A model generated the notes under the pieces. It searched no databases. It had not been told where the DNA came from and saw only the letters and a list, made by a program, of their open reading frames with translations. A program made the translations under genes and the position numbers. Positions 32,750-42,655 of a stretch of 64,000 nucleotides of DNA are shown here, piece by piece (within the stretch, counting starts at the first letter, position 1; every line of letters starts with the position of its first letter). Source of the stretch: Clonostachys chloroleuca (Eukaryota > Ascomycota > Sordariomycetes > Hypocreales > Bionectriaceae); assembly GCA_037952775.1 (NCBI GenBank), contig JBANAY010000003.1, forward strand, positions 25,792,001 through 25,856,000. Reading direction: 5' to 3'.

Positions 32750-33942
32750 GGCAATCTTGCTTTCCCAACCATGCTCAGTGCTCACGATGGTGCAAGCAAC
32801 TTCATGGCGGCGTGGGACTCGTGGAGGATGTTTTAAGTTTGGGCCAGCTTGCTGACTTGGCCTGGGAGAGGAGCGTTAGACAGCCCGGCGACGGACCCTC
32901 AGGGTGCATAGTGGATAAGCCGCGCTCCAGGGGTTCCGGCCGATCCTGGAGCAGCCCACCTGTTTCTCCCTAGAATTGGTATTGCATAGTGCTCCGTGCT
33001 AGGCACGCCACCTAGCCTGGAGATGGACATTCGATATGTTATGTAAACGGCGTCATGCATCATGACACAAACCGATTCGGGGCCTCGCAATGCAGATGAA
33101 GCTTCCAGTGCTCGAACCAAATTCGTTGTCATCTCTTTTTTCTTTCCATAGGATATGCTACGTACGTAATAAATCAACTTCCCATCCAGGTTACATCATT
33201 GCTCGGTATAAGATAGGAGTACGACTACATTGTACCCTTTTTTAGCCATGAAATAAGAAGCCCAGGGAGCCAGCAATGGAAGTGTTGAACCCTGCCATTG
33301 CTTAGAATACCCGCTCTGTTTCATGGTAGACCCCTAGTTTTTCTAGGGGCACCCAAGCAGGCACTCATGAGCAAGTTATTTGATGTTTTATACTGCGTAT
33401 TTCTTGTTAGGAATGCTTGGGTTAATTACTTGCAACTCAGATGATTTCCCCTTTTGCAATGACATTCTCTCAGGCCCAATGATGTGAGCTGTCAGGAAAC
33501 AGATGCGGCTCATTCTCATTCGTCACCTTTCTTACTCCACCCATCCCTAACTTATTTGTTTAATTTTTCATAGAGAAATTGTTTGAAGAAGAAAATCCAT
33601 CCTCCCTTCGCGTCCTCAAACACATAGCCATGGTGTTTGCTGAGCGCTGGCCTTATTTTCTGTGGCGGTGCGCGGGGCTGTCAGCGCCACCCGCCAGCGG
33701 TGTCCAATGAGGAGCAGAGTGCGGGGAACTCACGCATCGAAAGGCCTAGAAGGCGACCCGGAGCTTCGTCGAGTTTCGATTCCAGCGGCCTTGGTTTTCT
33801 TTGTAGAGCTCGCCCCAAAAACATATCTAGCTGCTTCCCCTCTCCAAGTGCTCGCGCCCTGCAGTTACCACGGATACTTCGCCTCGATTCTCTCGTAGTC
33901 CATCACAAGAAGCAAGTCCAGTTTCCAGTTAGATACCCCAAC
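32750..33942. promoter_or_regulatory. Divergent promoter region of ZIP transporter and STI1
   Basis: The flanking genes point away from each other. No supported gene. The interval 33,600-33,940 is the likely 5' leader of STI1. No heat-shock element was clear to me by eye. Confidence 0.4.
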
Positions 33943-35876
33943 ATGGCATCTGCGGACGAGCTCAAGGCTCTAGGCAACAAGGCTATTGCCGAGAAGAACT
34001 TCGACGAAGCTATGTAGGTTCACCCACATACCCCCATCGCAGATCTGCTCGTATTATATGCGACTTTGCTGACTTAGATACAGCGACAAGTTTACCCAAG
34101 CTATCGCCCTTCAGCCCGAAAACCACATTCTCTACAGCAACCGCTCGGCTGCCTACGCTTCCAAGAAGGAATGGGACAATGCCCTGCGGGATGCTGAGAA
34201 GACGACCGAGATCAAGCCTGACTGGGCCAAAGGATATGGTCGTAAAGGTGCAGCTTTGCACGGAAAGGGCGACCTCGTTGCCGCCCATGATGCGTACGAA
34301 GCTGGCCTGAAGCAAGATCCCAACAATGCTCAGCTCAAGAGCGGCCTGGCCTCAGTTGACAAGGCCATTGAACATGAGGCTGGTACGTCTTTCTCTCTAC
34401 CCCAACAATGACACTCTCAGAGTTTATATTCTAACAAAGTCGTGATAGCTCCCATGGCTTCAGACCCTGGTGCCGGAATTTTCAAAATGTTCAACGACCC
34501 CCAACTCATCCAGAAACTCGCTTCCAACCCCAAAACCAGCTCACTTCTGGCCGATCCCTCGTTCATGGCCAAGCTGCAACTCATTCAGAAGGACCCCCAG
34601 AATATGCAATCATTGTTTGATGACCCACGGATGCTGCAGGTCCTCGGTGTGTTGATGGGTGTCGATCTTGAAACCCGCGAATCTGCGCCTGAGGGCGCCA
34701 ATGTCCAGGAGTTCCCCATGACAGATGCTCCACCACCGGAGTCCAAGAAGCCCGAACCTGCCAAGGCCCCCGAGCCCGAGCCTGAGGAGATCGATGAAGA
34801 GGCATTGGAGAAGAAGAAGGCCAAGGAGGCTGCCGACAACGAGAAGGCACTCGGTACGGAGAACTACAAGAAGCGAAACTTCGATGAGGCCATTGCTCAC
34901 TACACCAAGGCATGGGAGCTCTTCAAGGACATCACCTACCTCAACAACCTCGGAGCTGCCTACTTCGAGAAGGGTGACTACGAGAAGTGCATTGAAGCCT
35001 GCCAGAAGGCAGTCGAGGAGGGTCGTGAGATCTACGCTGACTTTAAGCTTATTGCCAAGAGCTATGCTCGTATCGGTACCTCTTATGAGCGCCTGGGTGA
35101 TATGGACAAGGCCGTTGAGAACTACAACAAGTCTTTGACCGAACACCGAACACCCGATGTCCTTGCCAAGCTCCGTGCTGCCGAGAAGGCCAAGGCGGAG
35201 GCCGCTAAGTCTGCATATGTTGATCCTGCCAAGGCTGAGGAGGCTCGTGAGGAGGGTAACAAGAAGTTCAAGGAGATGGATTTCCCCGGCGCCGTCGCCG
35301 CTTACACTGAGATGATCAAGCGTGCCCCCCAGGATCCTCGTGGATACAGCAACCGCGCTGCTGCCTTCGTCAAGCTCTTTGAGTTCCCCAGTGCTCTAGA
35401 TGACTGCAACCAGGCCATTAAGCGCGACCCTACCTTCATCCGAGCCTACATCCGCAAAGCTCAGGCTTATTTCGGCATGCGCAAGTACTCGGAATGCGTG
35501 GATGCCTGCACCGAGGCCGCGGAGGTTGACCAAGCATCCCACAACGGTGCCAACGCCCGTGAGATTGAGCAACAGCAGCAGAAGGCTTTTTCAGCCATGT
35601 ACTCTGCCCGCGACAACGAGACAGAGGAGCAAACCAAGGAGCGCCTCCAGAACGATCCCGAAGTAAGTGCCAGCTCAGTAACCTCATCCATGAACTCAGA
35701 CACTAACGCCTTTGAACTAGATTATGGGTATCATGCAGGACCCTGTCATGCAGTCTATCCTGCAGCAGGCTCAGACCAACCCACAGGCTCTGCAGGAGCA
35801 TATGCGTAACCCTAGCGTGCGGACCAAGATCCAGAAGCTCATGGCCGCTGGTGTCATCCGGGTAGGACGCAACTAA
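33943..35876 (+). CDS. sti1: Hsp70/Hsp90 co-chaperone STI1 (Hop)
   Basis: Exons 33943-34013, 34084-34382, 34449-35662 and 35721-35876 encode 579 aa. STI1 bridges Hsp70 and Hsp90 and passes client proteins between them. The order is the classic one: TPR1 (about 2-120), a DP1/STI1 domain (about 130-180, NDPQLIQKLASNP), a Pro/Glu linker, TPR2A and TPR2B (about 240-500, including DEAIAHYTKAWEL and YSNRAAAFVKL), and DP2 at the C-terminus (MQDPVMQSILQQAQTNP). Length and arrangement fit the family. Near the end of exon 1 the acceptor is taken as ATACAG at 34083, since it gives DEAIDKFTQAI; the earlier TTAG would insert YS. All introns are 58-70 nt. Confidence 0.97.
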
Positions 35877-36798
35877 GTAGGGAAGCAGAGGGGAGAAAAG
35901 GAACTAGTGACGCAAGAGAGTGCATGCGTATTAATTCGGCGTGTAAAACTGAGATTTAAGTTTACTTACTGTTAACTAATGTGAATATGAACCACGAATA
36001 CCTTTTTGCAATCATCCGCTTGGTGCTCATAACCCATCCTATGGAATATTATTCTATGCGCCTAGTAACGCTCGCTAAGACGCTACCGACCTGACGGATA
36101 CTTGCCTCGCCTGTCTATTCTTCTATTCTATTTCGCTTTTGGCACCTATCACATCGTGCGAATCTTGAAGCTCATATAGCAGCCCGGAGCGACAGATGTA
36201 GTGTCAGTTATTAACCACGAAGATACTTGAAATACGCACCTCTTTAACGCGACGAGCAGCGGCTTTGGTAAATCGGCTAATGAAACACTTGAGTCTACGA
36301 GTCAGTTGTCGTAGTGTAAGCAAACCAATATGGGCGAAACTCTTTGGCAGGGTTCAGATTCAACGAATTTTAAGACAGAGTTTCATGAAGGCTGCCGATC
36401 ACCGTTGCATCCTTTCATGGTCAAATCGATAATGTTGGCGATACAGTCAGAAACTGTGTCTTTAAAGAAATTTATTTCAATTGAGATAGTGCTTGACACC
36501 TGGTGTGTATTTGCAGGGTTCGCTTCATACGCTACCCCAGACGGATCCCACCTCAATGCATCCGCACATCATAATCCGTGCACGATAACATGAATGTTTG
36601 TAATATATATAGTAATATATCCTCAGGTCTAAGCTAATTGCTTGGCTATAAGAGGTTGGACAGCGACTGGACGGATCCACTCAGGGAATAAGTGATGCTA
36701 CATCCTTGTCGAGGCCGGATACTTAAGAAAAGACGGTAGTTGGTAGGATTCAATCTTAGCGATCACACCATACATGACCGTTACCAACTACCGTTGCC
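35877..36798 (+). promoter_or_regulatory. Intergenic region upstream of the P450 gene
   Basis: AT-rich with no supported gene. It should hold the STI1 3' UTR and the P450 promoter. Confidence 0.4.
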
Positions 36799-38611
36799 AT
36801 GAGTCTGTGGGCGGCGCAAAGGATACAGCCCCAGAGGCAATTGCTGGTTTGGACAAGCCTCGGGCTGCTGACTGCCTTCATCGTCCAGCAGATCCATCAA
36901 TGGTATCGCCTAAGACATATCCCGGGGCCAAGACTGGCGGGTTGGTCAATATTGTGGCAGCTCTCTGGCGCTCTCAGCGGACGCTATCACGAAATTCTGA
37001 ACGAGGTTGCTGAGGAATATGGTTCGTGCCGACTCAAAGGTGTTGGCTGATAGCACGATCTTCGGTGCTAACATGGCGTATAGGGCCGCTGGTTCGTATT
37101 GGGCCGAATGAGCTGCTGTCGACGGATCCGGAGGTTATTCGCCGCATTTCTGGTGTCCGCAGCCGTTACCAAAAGGGCAGATTTTACGACAGCGGCAAAG
37201 TGACACCAGGGGTGGACACTGTTGTATCCATGAGAGACGAGAAGAAACACAAAGCAATGCGAGCCAAGATGTGGGCCGGTGTAAGTCTCCTTGCTATACT
37301 CCCTCTTGGACTGAAGCTTATAGCGGCGGATTGATTTTCTAGTATGCTGGGAGGGCATCAGAAGGTTCAAGTTTTGAACCAGGAATGGACCGCCAGATTC
37401 TGAACTTCATGGACCTCTTGGAAAGAAAGTACATCTCCACGGTAGAGAGAACAATTCCTGTCGACTTGGCTCAAAAGACGCAATTCTTCGCTTTAGACGC
37501 CATAGGCGATATCTCCATGGGCACTCCCTTCGGCTATCTCACCAAGGATGAAGACCTTTTCGACTACAATGAAATTAACAGAACCTCACTGCCAGTTATG
37601 AATGTTGTCTCTGTTCTACCATGGCTGACTGATATTGTTCATCAATGGCCGCTTCGTCTTGCCCTCCCCAAAGACGGAGACAATGTAGGGTTCGGCAGGC
37701 TCATGAGGTTCGTCTTTATAATCTTCCTCTGCTCAACAGCCTAACAGCTAACATCTGATAGCATTGCAACTCAATTAGTTGACGCAAGACTTGATCCTCA
37801 ATCTGATCCCATGCATGACATGTTGCAGGCGCACATCAATAGCGGTATGAGTCGGGAGGAGCTGATCCAACAAGTCTTTATTTTCATGTAAGTCTTTCCA
37901 AATATCTGAACAGATGTGTCTAGGATATAACTCACCTTTCGAGGCAGAATCGCAGGTGCAAATTCATCTTCCCAGGCTTTACGGATGATATTCCTTGCCC
38001 TCATCACCAATCCGACAGCATACAATTCTCTCTGTGCTGAAATCCGAGAAGCATCCGCAACAGCCAGCTCACCCATCTCCTGGGCCGAGACTCAATCGTT
38101 ACCATACCTCAAGGCAGTTGTCCTAGAAGGCTTTAGGATGTGGCCGCCGGTGGGCGGCCTGGGCTTCAAGACTGTGCCTCCAGAAGGGGACAACATTGCA
38201 GGATATTTCATCCCTGGTGGCACAGATGTCGGGCAAGGTTTCCACGGGGTTGAGCGGTCCAAAGCAGTCTGGGGACAGGACGCGAACGTGTTTCGGCCGG
38301 AGCGCTGGCTCATTGCGGACCAAGGAGAGCTTAGAAGCATGCAGGCCGCTGTCGACACACACTTTGGAGCCGGCAAATACTCGTGCTTGGGGAAGCCAAT
38401 TGCGCTGATGGAACTGCACAAGGCAGTCTTTGAGGTACGACAAGCTAGTGCTGCCTTCTGAGCATAGATGGCCTTTACTGACCGGAAGGAACAGTTGCTG
38501 AGGCGATACGACCTCGGGCTAATTGACCCTGAGAAGCCCATCAAGGTCGAATCATCCATATTCCACATGGCTTCAGATTTCTGGGTTAAGCTCACGAAGC
38601 GTTCCAACTAA
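36799..38611 (+). CDS. Cytochrome P450 monooxygenase, pisatin demethylase-like
   Basis: Exons 36799-37021, 37084-37280, 37343-37707, 37762-37887, 37948-38434 and 38495-38611 encode 504 aa. An N-terminal anchor (about 15-35, LLVWTSLGLLTAFIVQQI) is followed by the proline hinge HIPGPRLAG. The ExxR helix (EGFRMWPP), the PERF-type motif FRPERW and the haem loop FGAGKYSCLGKPIA with its Cys are all present. The block VPPEGDNIAGYFIPGGTDVG and the haem loop are like fungal pisatin demethylase-type P450s. The I-helix reads AGANSSSQALR: the usual acidic residue and Thr (AGxD/ET) are replaced by Asn and Ser, which may alter oxygen activation. It sits among housekeeping genes with no synthase nearby. Substrate unknown. 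Confidence 0.92.
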
Positions 38612-38838
38612 AAGGAGAGTTTGTGTAGTGGTAGGCTTGGTACTAAGTGCTTATCCGAAGACCAATCCACCAGTGTACAATTCCGCCTTCTCTCCTTTGA
38701 GAGCTGTTTGCTTAATGATGAGCTGTCCATAGTTAAGAAATCAGGCTTGGGATATCTTGGACTCGTTCTAAATACTTCGCCTGACTCGATGAAGTGAAAT
38801 GACTTCCCTCAAGTGATATAATGCTTTGCATTCAAATA

Positions 38839-40327
38839 TTACATGTCGTCTTCGCCCTCATCCCTGGCCGGAGTTCTCCCAATACTTTCTAACCCGCGCT
38901 CACCAGCGAACGCGCCGCCAATCCCAGCATCAGGACCTATTGTATTATCAGTTTTCCCCTGTCCCATTGCCTCTTGATATTTCTTCCCCGTTTCATCTAA
39001 TAAGGTTTGCACCTCTTTCTCCCTCTTTAGAATCTCTTGTTTCTCGTTCCTTAATTGTTGTACCCGGGCTGTTTTTTGTCTGATCTCCTCTTGCATTGCC
39101 TGGAGGGATATCTGAAGTTTCGAGACACATTCTGATAGATTTGGTATTGGCGTGATCTTTGCAGGGACCTGCAGAAGCTCCTGGGTCGGGTGCTTCTTCG
39201 GCTTTTTGAGACCATCAAGACCTGCTCGAGTCTGTGCCGACTCATAGGCTATACGACGCTCTGCATCGCTGTCAGAGGAGTCGTCTGACGAATGGCCTTC
39301 AGCTGCCGTGATAAGCTCCGCCATTTCTTTTCGATCCCGCTTCCGCCGTTCCTTTTCTGCGCGCTTCCCCAGGGACAGTCCTCCATCTTCCACGAAATTG
39401 TCGAATCCTTCTCCAATATCATCCTCATCCTGCTTGAGCCGGGTTTCTGGCTTCTTTTTTCGCCCCAGATAGTCCTCATCTTCATCCTCGACAGATAAGA
39501 AATCTTGCTCCTTTGCAAGTCGATCTCTCCTTTCCTTTCTTTCGCGTATCTCAACTTCAGAAAGAATCGTAGTTTGCTGCGTAGGCTGGGTGCTGAGACT
39601 CGGAGATTCGACAATTAAAGCACCATCCAACTCTGCTTCGTCGATATCCATCGTCTCTATCTCTTCAGCCGATAATACGATGCCCCGGGGCGTATTTGGC
39701 GTTGACGATTGGAGCTCCTCCAGATATTCTTGACTATACCTCGGCCGGTCATCGTTATCCTGCACCGACCGCATGGGGAGACCCCTCGTCGCCAGCCCTT
39801 TTTTGAGAGAGCTGTTTTCAAGCGCGCGTTTTCCGAGTGGGAATTTGTTGGGCGTTTTGACGGCGCTCTCCTCTTCCTCGCCGGCATCCTCGCCATCGTC
39901 CCCAAACGAGAGTGTCGTCGCCTTCTTTTTCCGGTTCTTTACATTCGAGGAACCTTTTCGCCCAAAATTAGGTCGCACCACGACTGGCCCATCACTCTCC
40001 TCATCCCCGTTCGAGGGCCGCGCGGGGTCTGCATTCTCGGTGTCATCGTTGGGAGGGTTGAACGCCTTGCGCAGTCCAGATTGGCGGAACGGTTTGCGCG
40101 AGTTCTTTGATCCGAATAAGGGTTTTGATACTTCTGCCGTCGTTCCGAAATGTCAGCCCTCTTATTGCGACGTCGAATCAGCAAAAGGATCATGAAATAG
40201 GCCACTTGGGATACATACCAGACTCTATGTTGCCACTGTCGCTAGACGACGTTGGCTGGTCTCCCGCATCATCGTCATCGGAGACTTTGATCACACGCGC
40301 CTTGCGCTTCGCAGCGAACAAGCTCAT
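38839..40327 (-). CDS. ntr2: Nineteen-complex-related protein NTR2-like, spliceosome disassembly
   Basis: Exons 40327-40219 and 40133-38839 give 467 aa. The N-terminus MSLFAAKRKARVIKVSDDDD and the later blocks (SKPLFGSKNSRKPFRQSGLR, then NKFPLGKRALENSSLKKGL) are basic and acidic low complexity. The centre holds YSQEYLEELQSSTPNTP, DEDYLGRKKKPE and EGFDNFVEDGGLSLGKRAEKE, and the last 120 residues form a coiled coil (LQAMQEEIRQKTARVQQLRN). This arrangement matches the NTR2 family, which works with NTR1 and the helicase Prp43 to take apart the intron-lariat spliceosome. It could also be called an ILP1/GCFC-N-type protein. The ATG is the first at the family N-terminus. It is divergent from the SmG gene, with 445 bp between starts. 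Confidence 0.75.
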
Positions 40328-40772
40328 TCCTTGTGAGAATATAAACACAGATTTCCGGGCTTTAGGAGAGTTGTCCTTTTGTTGCTGTTTGGAGCCGATG
40401 CTCTGAGATTTGCGAAAGCCTATCGTTATTTTGGTCCCTGTCGGCAAGCTCTGAAGTTCTTATCTGCACGTGATGCTAGAGACGCATAAAGCAGCGATGC
40501 CTCACAGACCCGCAATTTTTTGGCGTCAGCCTCCATATCTTGAGAGGCTGCACCATTTTCGGCTGCTGGACCCGCAACTTTTCGCCGCCAGCCTCCATTT
40601 CTTGGGAAGCTGCCCCATTTTCGGCTGCTGCTTTAATGAGCCAAAACCATGCAACTCGCCAGGCGCATCTAAAGCTTCACATCATCCAAGCAGCAACTTC
40701 CCATTATTCTTGCGGGTCCGGTCGCATTTCGATACCTTACAAGACCCAACTCCGACACAACAATTGCACAAG
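40328..40772. promoter_or_regulatory. Divergent promoter shared by NTR2 and SmG
   Basis: The gap between the two start codons contains a CACGTG site at 40467-40472 and a tandem 62-bp direct repeat (40507-40568 and 40569-40630). Both flanking genes act in the spliceosome, so shared control is plausible but not shown. Confidence 0.55.
40507..40630. repeat. Tandem 62-bp direct repeat in the NTR2/SmG promoter
   Basis: Units 40507-40568 and 40569-40630 abut exactly and agree at 54 of 62 positions by eye. Both begin GACCCGCAA, share CAGCCTCCAT and end CCATTTTCGGCTGCTG. Confidence 0.85.
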
Positions 40773-41278
40773 ATGGCGCCCGCACAGCCCGAGCTCAAGA
40801 AGGTCCGTTTTATGCTCAGCAATCATCATTCGCTTCTACCGCGAGATTTCACCTGGCAGGCTTGCTTGTTTGGGATGATGTACACGCGATGGGAGAAAGC
40901 ACCACACCAAACGATACTAATGTTTTGTACAGTACCTCGACAAGCGCCTGTTTGTCCAGCTGAATGGAAGCCGCAAGGTCATCGGTGTTCTCCGCGGTTA
41001 TGATGTACGCTCATATCCTCGATGCCATGGTTCATGACGTTTTCTAACAGTACTAGGTCTTCCTCAACATCGTGCTAGACGACGCGGTCGAAGAGAAGGA
41101 TGGAGGCGAGAAGGTCAGAATCGGCATGGTGGTATGTTGCAAACCCTTTCTCTTCACATCATAAATCTGTCTCGACGCATGGTTTTCGCTAACACTTCTG
41201 CAGGTCATAAGAGGCAACTCTGTCGTGATGCTCGAAGCTCTGGAAAGAATTGGCGGTGACGATCGGAAGCCTCGATAG
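40773..41278 (+). CDS. smx2: Small nuclear ribonucleoprotein Sm G
   Basis: Four exons, 40773-40802, 40933-41004, 41057-41131 and 41204-41278, encode 83 aa. SmG is one of the seven Sm proteins that form the ring on U1, U2, U4 and U5 snRNAs. Sm1 motif: YLDKRLFVQLNGSRKVIGVL with RGYD, then VFLNIVLDDAVEE. Sm2 motif: VVIRGNSVVMLEAL. The C-terminus ends GGDDRKPR. The exon phases are all 0, and each exon boundary lies at a structural edge of the Sm fold. The gene is too fragmented to appear as one long frame. It ends 190 bp from the converging rhodanese-like gene. Confidence 0.95.
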
Positions 41279-41468
41279 GCGGGCGGGACTGGAGCACACG
41301 AAAGAAAGGAAAGAAACAAGGAATTTTGCCTGGCGTTATTTGCGGACAAATGGATGGCTTGCCTGTGTCTTTGGGACATATATCGTACAGTCTAGACGAC
41401 TGAGCAAATCAAGAAAACAAAACGAATACCCCATACGATCAAATGATTCTCTTCGGCCAGGCATTGAT

Positions 41469-42010
41469 CTACTGAGAAGCCCAGAAGTTCTCGTCATACC
41501 AGTCCATCAAGTCGCCCCCGTACTTCTTCTGCCAGCCTTTGATGCCTCCTTTCAAGACCAGGGATTTGATCTGGGTCTCCCCCACTTCATTCAGGTAGTC
41601 CTGCATCCAGCCTGCACTCCTCGGGCCACGACCATTGCTGCTGCCTGATTGAAAGAATGAGATTTCATTATGGATCACATATATAAGGTTTCTTAAAGGC
41701 CTGACTCACCGCAATAGAATATAATCTTTTTGATGCCGGCCTGTTTGCAGAGTTGATAGATCACTGGGCGTGTTTGATATAACGTGTGAGCAGGAAAGTT
41801 GATCGAGGTTGCCACCGTGCCGCCCTCCCAATCAGTCCTTCGGACGTCAACTAGTAGAAAATCTCTCTTTCCATCCTTGCCCTTGCCCGCCGGGTCCTCG
41901 GCCAGCAGCAGTTTCACTTCCTCGGGCTCGAGACGAGGACATTCGGACTGCACCTCGGGGAAGCTCGCCCACCAAGGTGTCTCGGTGGTCTGGTCCTGGT
42001 TTGCAGCCAT
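41469..42010 (-). CDS. Rhodanese/Cdc25-like phosphatase domain protein
   Basis: Exons 42010-41710 and 41644-41469 give 158 aa. The rhodanese fold shows the entry DFLLVDVRRTDWEGG and SINFPAHTL, and across the exon junction FYCGSSNGRGPRSAGW. The active loop CGSSNGR is C-x5-R, the spacing of Cdc25 phosphatases and of Acr2-type arsenate reductases. These are usually annotated as arsenate reductase/Cdc25-like or Ibp1/Ych1 phosphatases in fungi. The protein ends with DWYDENFWASQ. Which substrate it uses cannot be read; no arsenite pump gene lies nearby, so the arsenate role is weak. Confidence 0.88.
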
Positions 42011-42655
42011 CTTTTATGCTTTTTGCAATTCAGGAATAGATTTTTGAATGCTGGAGCGAGAGAATTGCTTGCTTCGCATAGATGTCCTTGACAATTGCGA
42101 GATTGAAGAAAGGCTAAAAGCTGGGTCAACCCCGCTCCCAGCTGCAAGCCGTGTAAATACCAGAGGCATCTCCAACTGCAAGTCCAAGCGCATTAATAAG
42201 TCAATCTCAGATTTATTGGTCAGACGGTCTGAAACAACAAGCCAGACACGCAGATAAAAGTGTCAATGAATAGTTTCCAGGTAGTGGAAGTAGCTCGAGC
42301 ATTTCATGTTGATTGTTCAATCACATACACCTACTGGCCTTCGAATCTCCGGCGGTTCCTAGCGTTTGCTAGAGAATATTTAAGTCTATCAAGGCACAGG
42401 AGGTCTCATTAAAGCTTGCCATCATCTACATGGGTTCTTCGTGATGGCAATGATAAGGAAAAGGTCATGCTCTTAAAATTCTATGTTCAGGTCGCTGCTA
42501 AACCATCAAAACTCGCTCTCTAATTGGCTAATATACAACATCCTCGCACATGTTCGCCGGTTTGCCCCCAGTTGATCACTGCTAAAGCACAAAATCCCCG
42601 TTTCCTAGTCCAAGGCAATTGTTGTTCCGTCTATTCGAAAATCTAAAAACTCTCA
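42011..42655. other. Intergenic region
   Basis: Upstream of the rhodanese-like gene and downstream of the second Zn2Cys6 gene, both on the minus strand. No supported gene. AT-rich in its second half. Confidence 0.4.

Noticed and set aside
36799..38611. Start of a secondary-metabolite gene cluster at the P450
   Set aside because: Neighbours are STI1 and NTR2; no polyketide synthase, peptide synthetase, terpene cyclase or pathway regulator is near.
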